The notes under the pieces: model-generated
The model's input: only the letters and a program-made list of their open reading frames with translations
The model's database searches: none
What the model was told of the DNA's origin: nothing
Shown here: positions 24,740 to 34,730 of the stretch, piece after piece
Layout of the letters: every line of letters starts with the position of its first letter
Position numbering within the stretch: position 1 is the stretch's first letter
From: Acanthosepion lycidas
Lineage: Eukaryota; Mollusca; Cephalopoda; Sepiida; Sepiidae
Assembly (NCBI GenBank): GCA_963932145.1
Contig: OZ010580.1
Coordinates: 4,896,834-4,960,833, forward strand
DNA length: 64,000 nt
Direction of reading: 5' to 3'
Translations under genes and position numbers: made by a program

Positions 24740-25270
24740 TAAGAAAAAATAAATAAACAGTAACAATATTGTTTTTTAAATTAAGTTTTATTATCTGTCA
24801 TGAAATATTTTTCTGAGTACATGAAACAACAATTAAATTTCATAATTGAAACAGACAAAAATGAAATGAGATTTTATTTCTTTTTATTAACGAGATTTTT
24901 TTTCTTTTTATTAATAATTGTTATATTGCAGTCATGTAAATATTTAAATAAGATTAAGTTAAGTACATCTGGCAATTTTTTCCAAATGTGTTAGTTTTAA
25001 ATGTTAATATGACAATTATGAGAATTTTATACATATTTATTTCATTTATTAATAAAATTAAAATTGAAGTTTTGTGAAAATTTGGGGGCCCTTTTTTTTT
25101 CTTTTTTTTTTTTTTTTGATGTTTTGTTTTATCCCACTACTTACCAACCCGGGTCAGGATAAACCTGGAAACAACAGCAATTAAGAGGTGGTCCCACGCT
25201 CCTCAATACCTCCAACCTAACCCTCATAGTCATTGCTGCAGGTTGCAGTTTATTGTCATAACCAGAACGG
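24740..25270. other. Spacer at the edge of the histone region
   Basis: No gene is seen. A poly-T/C tract (about 25,090-25,117) precedes a G+C-richer stretch (25,140-25,260) that reads like the end of a repeat element. No histone-derived sequence is recognised beyond this point. Confidence 0.5.
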
Positions 25271-25273
25271 ATA

Positions 25274-25361
<88 letters not shown>

Positions 25362-25363
25362 AT
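25271..25363. repeat. (TA)n microsatellite
   Basis: About 93 bases of nearly pure TA, ending in TATG variants. Confidence 0.97.
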
Positions 25364-25689
25364 TCTTTCTTTAAAACGTCAGGTCATGCATAATGTAATC
25401 TGAATCAGCACCAAATTCATATTTGTCCAACTCATAATTTTTATCTACACGAACATCACTAATATAATCAATATTATATGGAGGGTCTGAAAAACTCATT
25501 ACAAATCCTTCAAACGTATATGGTCGACCGTATCAAAGTGTCCAAGTATGCTGTATTAGTTTCCTGACTACATCATTAATATTTTTTGAATATTTTCAAC
25601 AATATGTTCAAGGTTTGGAAATTCTTTTTTGATAGCTGAAATTGTGTGGCTTTGTAATTTCTTCAATTTCCTCTGGTAGCCGTTTCTTT

Positions 25690-28600
25690 TTGAGTTTTCA
25701 GTTTACTGTTGCTTCATATTAACCCTGTCACCAATTTTTGCATCTAAAATGTCTCTACTTAACTTGCGTTGGCTAACCAGTTTCCTACTGTATGTTTTTG
25801 TATTATTTAAACGAACAGCAAATTGATCATCATCAGACCATCAATGAATGAATTGCATTATGTTGTTTCTCTTTGCTTTCACTATGCTGCTGATGCTGGA
25901 TACATAAGCATGGGGAGATGTTCTATGTTTCTCACAAAACTCCCCAATCACACTTTCAGCTAACATGATATGCTGACGTACTGGGCACAAGACTGAATTC
26001 ACAGGAAGCATTATGTTGTTTCTCTTTGCTTTCACTATGCTGCTGATGCTGGATACATAAGCATGGGGAGATGTTCTATGTTTCTCACAAAACTCCCCAA
26101 TCACACTTTCAGCTAACATGGTATGCTGACGTACTAAGGACAAGACTGAATTCACAGGAAGCATTATGTTGTTTCTCTTTGCTTTCACTATGCTGCTGAT
26201 GCTGGATACATAAGCATCGGGAGATGTTCTATGTTTCTCACAAAACTCCCCAATCACACTTTCAGCTAACATGGTATGCTGACGTACTGAGGACAAGACT
26301 GAATTCACAGGAAGCATTATGTTGTTTCTCTTTGCTTTCACTATGCTGCTGATGCTGGATACATAAGCATGGGGAGATGTTCTATGTTTCTCACAAAACT
26401 CCCCAATCACACTTTCAGCTAACATGGTATGCTGACGTACTGAGGACAAGACTGAATTCACAGGAAGCATTATGTTGTTTCTCTTTGCTTTCACTATGCT
26501 GCTGATGCTGGATACATAAGCATGGGGAGATGTTCTATGTTTCTCACAAAACTCCCCAATCACACTTTCAGCTAACATGGTATGCTGACGTACTGAGGAC
26601 AAGACTGAATTCACAGGAAGCATTATGTTGTTTCTCTTTGCTTTCACTATGCTGCTGATGCTGGATACATAAGCATGGGGAGATGTTCTATGTTTCTCAC
26701 AAAACTCCCCAATCACACTTTCAGCTAACATGGTATGCTGACGTACTGAGGACAAGACTGAATTCACAGGAAGCATTATGTTGTTTCTCTTTGCTTTCAC
26801 TATGCTGCTGATGCTGGATACATAAGCATGGGGAGATGTTCTATGTTTCTCACAAAACTCCCCAATCACACTTTCAGCTAACATGGTATGCTGACGTACT
26901 GAGGACAAGACTGAATTCACAGGAAGCATTATGTTGTTTCTCTTTGCTTTCACTATGCTGCTGATGCTGGATACATAAGCATGGGGAGATGTTCTATGTT
27001 TCTCACAAAACTCCCCAATCACACTTTCAGCTAACATGATATGCTGACGTACTGGGCACAAGACTGAATTCACAGGAAGCATTATGTTGTTTCTCTTTGC
27101 TTTCACTATGCTGCTGATGCTGGATACATAAGCATGGGGAGATGTTCTATGTTTCTCACAAAACTCCCCAATCACACTTTCAGCTAACATGGTATGCTGA
27201 CGTACTGAGGACAAGACTGAATTCACAGGAAGCATTATGTTGTTTCTCTTTGCTTTCACTATGCTGCTGATGCTGGATACATAAGCATGGGGAGATGTTC
27301 TATGTTTCTCACAAAACTCCCCAATCACACTTTCAGCTAACATTGTATGCTGACGTACTGAGGACAAGACTGAATTCACAGGAAGCATTATGTTGTTTCT
27401 CTTTGCTTTCACTATGCTGCTGATGCTGGATACATAAGCATGGGGAGATGTTCTATGTTTCTCACAAAACTCCCCAATCACACTTTCAGCTAACATGATA
27501 TGCTGACGTACTGGGCACAAGACTGAATTCACAGGAAGCATTATGTTGTTTCTCTTTGCTTTCACTATGCTGCTGATGCTGGATACATAAGCATGGGGAG
27601 ATGTTCTATGTTTCTCACAAAACTCCCCAATCACACTTTCAGCTAACATGATATGCTGACGTACTGGGCACAAGACTGAATTCACAGGAAGCATTATGTT
27701 GTTTCTCTTTGCTTTCACTATGCTGCTGATGCTGGATACATAAGCATGGGGAGATGTTCTATGTTTCTCACAAAACTCCCCAATCACACTTTCAGCTAAC
27801 ATGGTATGCTGACGTACTGAGGACAAGACTGAATTCACAGGAAGCATTATGTTGTTTCTCTTTGCTTTCACTATGCTGCTGATGCTGGATACATAAGCAT
27901 GGGGTGATGTTCTATGTTTCTCACAAAACTCCCCAATCACACTTTCAGCTAACATGGTATGCTGACGTACTGAGCACAAGACTGAATTCACAGGAAGCAT
28001 TATGTTGTTTCTCTTTGCTTTCACTATGCTGCTGATGCTGGATACATAAGCATGGGGTGATGTTCTATGTTTCTCACAAAACTCCCCAATCACACTTTCA
28101 GCTAACATGGTATGCTGACGTACTGAGCACAAGACTGAATTCACAGGAAGCTTCTACAGTGTCAAAGGATTTTCTGTACTGCCTTTGCAAAACTTCAACA
28201 ATGCCTTTCAAATGCCAACAACACTGGATTCTGTGGGGGGAACCATAATGTTTTCAATTACTTCCTTTTCTAATCTATTATTAAGGAAGTCTTTTTCAGC
28301 TGACAGAATCTGCATGGGATCCTGAAATTGTGGCACAATGGAAATTATATCCTGGACAGTTTTCGTCAGTAGACAATTTCAAATAAAATTTTGTCACCCA
28401 AGGTCCAGATAACATTTTCCCCAATATTGCTAGTATTTGAAATTCATCTATGACAGCTTGTTCTCTAAATACATTTTTCAACAATCTCAATGTCTCATTT
28501 TGTGTAAGAAGTCCAATGATATATTTTTTAATGTTTTTCAAATATGGAAAAACTCATGAATCCTAAATGAAACATGATATGTAACCGATTCCCTTGGTAT

Positions 28601-29500
28601 CTAGTGAAGTATGACCTTGGAAGATTTTCTGCATTCAAGAATTATATCATAGATTGGACATTGCCTAATCTGTCACTATATCTAAGTGAGTTTATTCCAA
28701 TGATAATTTGCCAAGCTTGACACTCAGTAGCATCATTGTATGTGTACTTCACTTTACATAGTTGCAGCTCCTTCTTTACTCTATGTGAAACAGCTTCTAG
28801 AGGGTGCAAATTGCAGTTGAGTTCTATCAGATTTGTGGTTAACTGGAGCCCAGTTGGTCAAACAACGCTTGATACTGCATATACTTCACTCAAGTTTCCG
28901 AGACAATCACATATATGCTTTGTATAGTCCTTGGCAGTGCCTACGGGAAAATGCTCTATTGAAACCAGATGTGCAGAAGATGACATTGTAATTATTACAC
29001 AGTTGACGTGCATCCCATCCTGTGTTGTCGAATCAAACCGAGTACAGCTATCAGCATTAAGTATATCAGATGCTGTTTTAAGATCAGAAAAAAAAAGTTC
29101 CCAACATTCAGCCAGTTGTGGTTTCAGCAATGTTGACTTTCAATCTTTTTAAAGTTGATTCTAAAACTTCAACATGATTTGCTGATACTCCAATCAACAA
29201 ACAGTCATAATGAAGCTTCCTGGATAAAATTATTTTCTTGGACTTCTTCAATTTTTTAATTTGATCCATTTTTTTTTTTTGTCATTTGTCAAATTTTTGT
29301 GTTTTGTTGTCCAATTTTCATCCATAATTCACTAATTACCATAACACGTGGATCTGGGTCCTCCTGAGAAGTGGCTGGTGCTGTACATGTAGGGGTCTTG
29401 AATTTCACCACTTCACATTTCTCTTAAAAAACAGATAAGCTTTGCTTATTCCTGTTTCTGTACAATTTGTTTATCTGAGTGATTGTACTGAAGTTAATTG
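25690..29500 (-). pseudogene. Decayed coding element of an uncharacterised repeat-associated family
   Basis: The minus strand carries a broken protein-coding stretch. In order: a basic segment near 29,230; SCTRFDSTTQDGMHVNCVII (about 29,050) and HFPVGTAKDYTKHICDCLGN (about 28,930); LIELNCNLHPLEAVSHRVKK (about 28,800); RYQGNRLHIMFHLGF (about 28,590); the tandem array (25,850-28,150); then WSDDDQFAVRLNNTKTYSRK and LVSQRKLSRDILDAKIGDRV (about 25,710-25,845). From memory these motifs occur in that order in a widespread, uncharacterised, multicopy protein family of aquatic animals that looks like a transposon gene. The opening 'FD.TTQ' could belong to a DDE-type nuclease, but I cannot confirm that. 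Stops and frame changes show that this copy is dead outside the array. No terminal repeats were identified. Confidence 0.6.
25850..28150 (-). repeat. In-frame tandem array of 15 x 51 residues (153-bp unit)
   Basis: One uninterrupted 767-codon frame (25,841-28,144) is built from about 15 copies of a 153-bp unit encoding ...VRQHTMLAESVIGEFCEKHR, then TSPHAYVSSISSIVKAKRNN. Units are nearly identical and fall into variants by the residues before VRQH. In protein order: CS, CS, SS, CP, CP, SS, SS, CP, SS, SS, SS, SS, SS, SL, CP. The CP variants also carry I for T after QH. Because the unit is a multiple of three, the frame stays open. Variants are interspersed rather than blocked, as expected from repeated unequal exchange or local gene conversion. 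The flanking coding relics continue in register at the 3' side after one stop codon. Confidence 0.93.
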
Positions 29501-29717
29501 AAGGGAAGTTGTTTCTGCTATTTTTCTCGTTGGCTCATTCATAAGCTTTCTTTACTGTCATGCCTGTATGCAAATTATAGAAGATGTGGTTTGTTTTTGT
29601 TTTGCTGTAATTTTGCAAATACTAGTCAGATCTGGAAATATCAAATTAAAAAAAAGTATTAAAAAGTAAATTAAGTATAACAAAAATAAGAGAGAAAATA
29701 TTAATTAAAAATACTGG
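29500..29717. other. A+T-rich junction sequence
   Basis: Nothing recognisable; A tracts lie between the decayed element and the inverted repeat that follows. Confidence 0.4.
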
Positions 29718-29979
29718 AACGTTTCGGCCGTTGGATGCTCCGGCCTTCGTCAGGTGGTTGGAATGTCGAACTGAACCCTTTATTCCGCTCACTGGGGTAG
29801 ACTGTTCTAGTTCCACATGCCATATTTGATGGATTTCAGTTATCAGTTATCTCCTGTTAATTTCCCTCTGCCTTAACCGGGTATTGAACTCACACTCTTT
29901 AGGTCCTGTCACTGGATCTAATTCAGTTCGACATTCCAACCACCTGAAGAAGGCTGGAGCGTACTACGGCCGAAACGTT
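29718..29979. repeat. Inverted repeat with 58-bp arms carrying hammerhead-like core motifs
   Basis: The arm at 29,718-29,775 is repeated inverted at 29,922-29,979 ('ttcagttcgacattccaacc' ... 'cggccgaaacgtt'), enclosing about 145 bp. Reading inward to outward, each arm contains CTGA(C/A)GA, a GGCC/GGCC or GGCT/GGCC pairing block, and GAAACGTT. This resembles the CUGANGA...GAAA core of a hammerhead ribozyme, with one extra A before the stem. Similar motifs are common near the ends of invertebrate retroelements. It directly precedes the Tx1-like LINE and may be part of it. Confidence 0.6.
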
Positions 29980-30379
29980 GATAAATATGGCGACAAAGAT
30001 GAGGACAATAGTCCGAATAGTGTAAATAATGTACATAATACCTCATCTCAGAAATATAGACAGACTCGTTTTGGCGCTATCGACAAGAAAAACTCGGACT
30101 TCTTTCGTTCCCCATTACTGCCATCATGAATACTGATTTGGTGCGAGGTACTTTCGGTGGACTTTGGCCTATTTACTTCTTTTACAGACTTTCATTGCAG
30201 AAAATTACTACGCACTCCTGTAAAGAAATGTAATTTTTTCTTTTTTTTTTTTTAGGGTTAGGTGTTGTGTTTGGCTTCTTTCTGTGTAAGAAAGGGGATA
30301 AATTTAAAAAAAAAATTTAATGATACAATAAACCGGATTAACTCCAAAACGGTATGGTTTCTTCACAATTTAATTGTTA

Positions 30380-32275
30380 ATTCGAGTTCAGCATGTACAT
30401 TTGCAAGGTCCATAACTCTGCTAAACACAGAGTTAAAGATTTTGGCCAAGATCCTGCAGGAGCGTTTGCCGTTAGTTGCCGAGTCTCTGTTGGGTCTGGA
30501 GCAGACTTGTTCTGTGAGGGGTCGAACAATTCAGAGCAACTTGCATCTGATCCGCACGATCATAGAGGGTGTAAAAGACAACGATGAGGCAGCGCTGATC
30601 AATTTGGATCAGTTCAAGGCATTTGATAGAGTTGACCATCGCTACCTTGCTGCTGTCCTGCAGGCCGCCGGATTCGCACCCGACTTCTGCCGCTGGATTA
30701 GCCTCCTGTATCCCCCCCGAGCTGTGGTACAGGTGAAGGGAAGCTGTCGGGTGCTTTTGCGCTGTCTAGGTCAGTCCGTCAGGGTTGTCCACTGTCGCCC
30801 CTACTTTATGCTTTGGCGTTGGAGCCTCTCCTTCGCCGGCTGAGGGACAGGGCGTGCAGTCCGACCCTACGCGGAATCGCCGTTCCTGGAGGGGCTCGAG
30901 CCAGGGTTTCTGCGTACGCCGATGACGTATCTTCTTTCGTGTCGTCCTGCAGCGACATTGAAGCGGTACTGAAGGCGCTTGATCGGTACAAAAAGGTGAC
31001 AGTGGCCAAGATTAACCGCAACAAGTCATCCAGCTTGGTGACTGGAAGGGGGTCAATCTTCTGGGGACCTTCGGTTGGACGGACGGTCCTGTCCGCATTC
31101 TTGGAGTGCGGTTTGAACCCGACCTCCAGCTGGGGAAAAATTGATCTGAAGTACGAGAAAAGGTCGACGCAGCCAGTCAGACTTAGCGTCGACGGAGGTT
31201 GTCCCTGAAGGGCAGGGCGGAGGCGTGTGCCACTTACGTTTTCCCTCTTGTCCTTTATCGATTGTCTGTACTTCTTCTCTGTGATGACCATAGGAAGCCG
31301 CTAGAGCGCTCGCTATCCTTCATTTTATAGAGGGGACGCAGGAATCGGGTTGACAGACGAGTCTGTGCCTAATGTCCGTGACATGGGGGGCTGGGAATGC
31401 CACACTTGGAGAACCACAAATGTGCCTCGAGGTTGGCTTTCCTACGCCACGCGTTGACAGGACGAGATTCAATTATGGCGGGGATTGTTAGGGATGCGTT
31501 CCCTTGCCTTACCATCAATCCCCCCTCTTGCGGGTTGAGCGCCTTCGTAAACCCCGGGATCAATCAGATTTCCTTCACGAGTGTCGGTCAGCCTTGTTGT
31601 CCGTTCCTCGGTCCAGTGACCTTTCACGGCCTAGGAAGGTCTTCTATCGTCTTTTAGTGGAGGGGGTCGCGAAGTATTCCCTACATGAGCAGCTCGGCTT
31701 GTCGAAGGAGGAGTTTTGCTCTTTCTGGTCTTGGGCGTCAGCGGTGGATTATCTCAGTAACCCTGAGTTTTCACTTACCTGGCAATTGGTTTGGAATCGG
31801 CTGCCTCTCAATGACAAGGTCTTCATATGGGGCTTGGCGGATTTGCCAGACTGAATGGTGTGGCTTTGGTCTGGAAGAAACGGCTTCGCACGGCTTCTAC
31901 CATTGTCCCCAGGTCCGCCCCTTATGGAACCATGTCGGCGAGTTGACGGCTTGTCTCACCCCCGAAAAGCTTGTGCTCATTGATCGCGCATATGTGTGTG
32001 ACAATGTGTCGCCTCCGTATTCTGGGGTGAAACGGATGGTGTTTCTGATGCTGCTGGCCACGACCCGAATGGTGATTTGGATGACACGAACGGAGGAAGT
32101 CTTGCGAAGCAACCGTCTTTCTCATCAGGATCTGATCCGATTCTTTGAGCATCAGCTCAAGTTGAAGATTAGAACTGATAGAAAACGCTTGCATTCGACA
32201 GTCTTCAACGAAAATAACAATATACCGAGGTCAAGAAATGTGTCTAGAAAATTTTATGCTATAAGTAAGTGATAC
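30380..32275 (+). mobile_element. Tx1-like LINE, 5'-truncated and decayed
   Basis: G+C content is clearly higher than in the surroundings. Reverse-transcriptase blocks appear in order: LKILAKILQERLPLVAESLL and GLEQTCSVRGRTIQSNLHLI (30,430-30,550); AALINLDQFKAFDRVDHRYL (about 30,590-30,650), the domain A motif; a domain B region near 30,770; and ARVSAYADDVSSFV (about 30,900-30,940), with the catalytic YADD intact. The C-terminal part has GLPH-like text (GMPHLENHKCASRLAFLRHA), and from 31,850 a CGLEETASHGFYHCPQVRPL zinc-finger-like end, closing with ...SRKFYAISK and a stop near 32,272. This order fits the Tx1/L1 group. Frame changes occur between blocks and the endonuclease is absent, so it cannot function. 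Confidence 0.82.
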
Positions 32276-33401
32276 GTTCTTTAGAACTGACTAATTTAAT
32301 TTTAAATTTGCTAATTTTACGAAAGTAACGTTTCAGAAATATATATCTTATTTTAGAGGAATTTTCAAAAGGAAAAAATAAATGTTGTCTAAATTTCTCT
32401 AAAAAGTTAAAAATGGCAGTTTCGATTGGTTTTTCAGAAGAATCAACTAAAAATCATTCAAATTTCTATTTGAAATACTCCACAGTATTTTTTTCTGGAA
32501 TTAGAAAATTTAATCCTTTAGCTTTCAATTGAAGCTGGGGGAAGTTTCAAAAAGGATTTTTCCTTTATGAAAAATACATTTAAACCTTAGGTATACAAAT
32601 TTTTGGAGGTACCTACATTAAAGCTTACATCCAGATATTTTAATCGAAATGGAATCGAGAAAATAAGTACCTGCAAAAGATGATGGTATCATTAATTTTG
32701 TACTAATTATGTAAACTGTTGTCATGCATTTGAATGAAACCGGGGTGTCCGGGTATACCCACCTAACCGCATGAACCGGTCAGCAGAAAAACAAAACAAA
32801 AAAAAAAACGCGTCAATAAACTAGTTTCTTCCATTTGTATGAGAACAGAATATATTTGCGTGGGGACATAGAAATACCTCAATTGGTGTCTGGATGGGTG
32901 GTTAAACTATGGGGTAGAGGGGCCCCTTAATCCTTGTTAGGAAATCTCCCTAGAAAAGGAACATTCTAATTTAAAACCTACCATCACTTCAGCATCTGAC
33001 ATGTGGCAAACTGTGCACCGGTACAGGCTATCCTGCTTTGATGAAGAGAGTGTGCATTGTGCTGCACAAGCAGTGATCCCTATAAACAAGTCATGTGCAG
33101 GCTGTTCTTTAAAAACCACTAATGTTTTATGCTCTTGAAATTCTGTGGTGTTGAAGGGATAGGGACGGGAAGAGGTTCCCAGCTTGAACTTTGCACATGG
33201 GTAGTGAAAGTAGATGGCCATTTTGCACAACATCTGCGAGTATTTGTGTATCTTTCATAACAAAGCATATCTTGTTAGGACGACACTGCTTTCCTTTGCC
33301 CCGAGGGAGGAAAAGTCAAGAAAATATGACCTAAAAATTGCTTACTTGCTTTTCTCTCTGTCATTAAGTGCAAATGACTGGACATCCAATGCTGCACCAG
33401 A
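32276..33401. other. Intergenic sequence with an AGGTACC-family right end
   Basis: No gene is seen. The run 32,440-32,616 ('tagctttcaattgaagctgg' to 'ggaggtacctac') is a truncated right end of the transposon family. Near 32,765 the module 'cgcatgaaccggtcagcaga' resembles spacer modules of the histone cluster. The stretch 32,940-33,400 reads as possible 5' leader of the LINE piece that follows. Confidence 0.5.
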
Positions 33402-33950
33402 ATGATAATGAAGTCAATCATTAATAATCTTTTCATTGGGTCTTGGAATGTGAGAACACTCCAGGATATTAAAAAAATCCTTGAACGTAAAACTTCAATT
33501 ATCCACATCCTAATAAAGAAAAACATTGGTATAGCTGCTCCCTCAGAAACTAGACTAAAGGAGGTTGATGGTGAATATACCTTTTTCTGTACTGGTAGGC
33601 CTGAGACAGCCAAGAGAAAAGCAGGTGTTGGGTTTGCTATTTGGAACAACCTGGTGAAACATCTCAAATCTCTCCCTGTTGGAATAAGTGAGAGACTTAT
33701 GTCCTTGCATATTTGTATTGGCAGAAATAAGCATACAACCATCTTTAGTTGCTATTCTCCAACCATGAAGTATAATGAAGAAATTAAGGAGAATTTCTAC
33801 TGTGAATTACACAACCAGTTGAGAAGTACTTCCATCCATGACAAACTACTTCACCTGAGCGAATTCAATACATTTTAGGTTGCAATACATCAGTATGGAG
33901 TAGTGTAAGCTAAGCACAACAGTGTTGGTAATTTTGTCTCTCCATGACAT
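33402..33950 (+). mobile_element. LINE endonuclease (APE-type) fragment
   Basis: A frame of 158 codons (33,402-33,878) reads as the N-terminal apurinic-type endonuclease of a non-LTR retrotransposon: GSWNVRTLQDIKKILERKTS (the WN(V)RT asparagine motif), APSETRLKEVDGEYTFFCTG (the ETR glutamate motif), AGVGFAIWNNLVKHLKSLPV, and LHICIGRNKHTTIFSCYSPT (the Y.PT motif), ending DKLLHLSEFNTF where functional relatives have (G)DFN. A further out-of-frame trace continues to about 33,950. Predicted relatives are often annotated 'craniofacial development protein 2-like'. The downstream reverse transcriptase is missing in this orientation. Confidence 0.85.
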
Positions 33951-33954
33951 TTGT

Positions 33955-34730
33955 TTTTTTTATGTTAATAGCACAAAATCTTTACAGGCATGGTTGAACT
34001 GACTAATCAACTTTTGGAGATCATGTTCATTGTGTGTGGTCAGAGCTGCACCATCAGCATTTATCTGATGAGTACTGTACACACTTTGGTCTTTGCCCTC
34101 AGGCAGTCCAAGTTGAATAATTTACTGTTTCTTGTGTATAAGTATACACACCTTCTTCAGCTTGTCTGAACACAAAGCTCAATAACATGGAAATGAGGAT
34201 GCCAAACAAAATTGATACTAAAGTGCATACTTGTTTAATGTCGATCTGAATAGTAAAGGACAATGAACTTTCACCTACACTCTGCATGATCTCATGAAAG
34301 AAGGTGATGATGCTCCGCAGCTGTGGGGAACTGCTAATTTTCCTAACAAAGTCAAACAAGATCAATGAAAATGATGTATAGTGGTATATGCTGTTAACAT
34401 TTCCCCTGGATCTGACGTAGATAGAAGATCATATCAACTGGGATTCTGGGTAGAAGTGATCATCAAAAACTTGGAGTCACATTAAAACCACTTGAGCAAA
34501 ATTTTTCTTTGCAAGGAGATACTCTAGTAGTTATTTCAGTTAATGTGGTCATCCTTGTTTTTATACAGGGTAATTATATTGGCATTGTGTATGTCCTGAG
34601 GAACCTTGGCTTCTTACCAGTAAAGGCTCACAAGACTATGGAATGGTTTACCCCATTTGGTGATCTCTGGCAGTATGCAGTCTTCACCCGGTGCTTTATC
34701 ACAAGCTAGATTGTCAATGGCTTTGCTAAG
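33955..34730 (-). mobile_element. LINE reverse-transcriptase fragment, minus strand
   Basis: The minus strand reads LFDFVRKISSSPQLRSIITF, a GESSLSFTIQIDIKQVCTLV segment matching the 'VKQGCVLAPTLF' RT domain B, SILFGILISMLLSFVFRQAE, and, after a frame change, ADGAALTTHNEHDLQKLISQ (about 34,010-34,065), corresponding to the FADDAAL catalytic domain C with altered residues. It belongs to the same broad LINE group as the endonuclease piece at 33,402 but points the opposite way. Several frame changes make it inactive. Confidence 0.8.

Noticed and set aside
25850-28150. Tandem array considered as a CRISPR array or satellite
   Set aside because: There are no short repeats with unique spacers, the host is an animal, and the unit is coding (51 codons) and flanked by matching gene relics rather than satellite DNA.
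29884-30129. 81-codon open frame before the Tx1-like LINE
   Set aside because: It overlaps one arm of the inverted repeat and has no recognisable content.
33402-33878. Host 'craniofacial development protein 2' gene
   Set aside because: The sequence is the LINE endonuclease that automated annotation often labels with that name; the catalytic motifs are of the non-LTR type and the frame is truncated.
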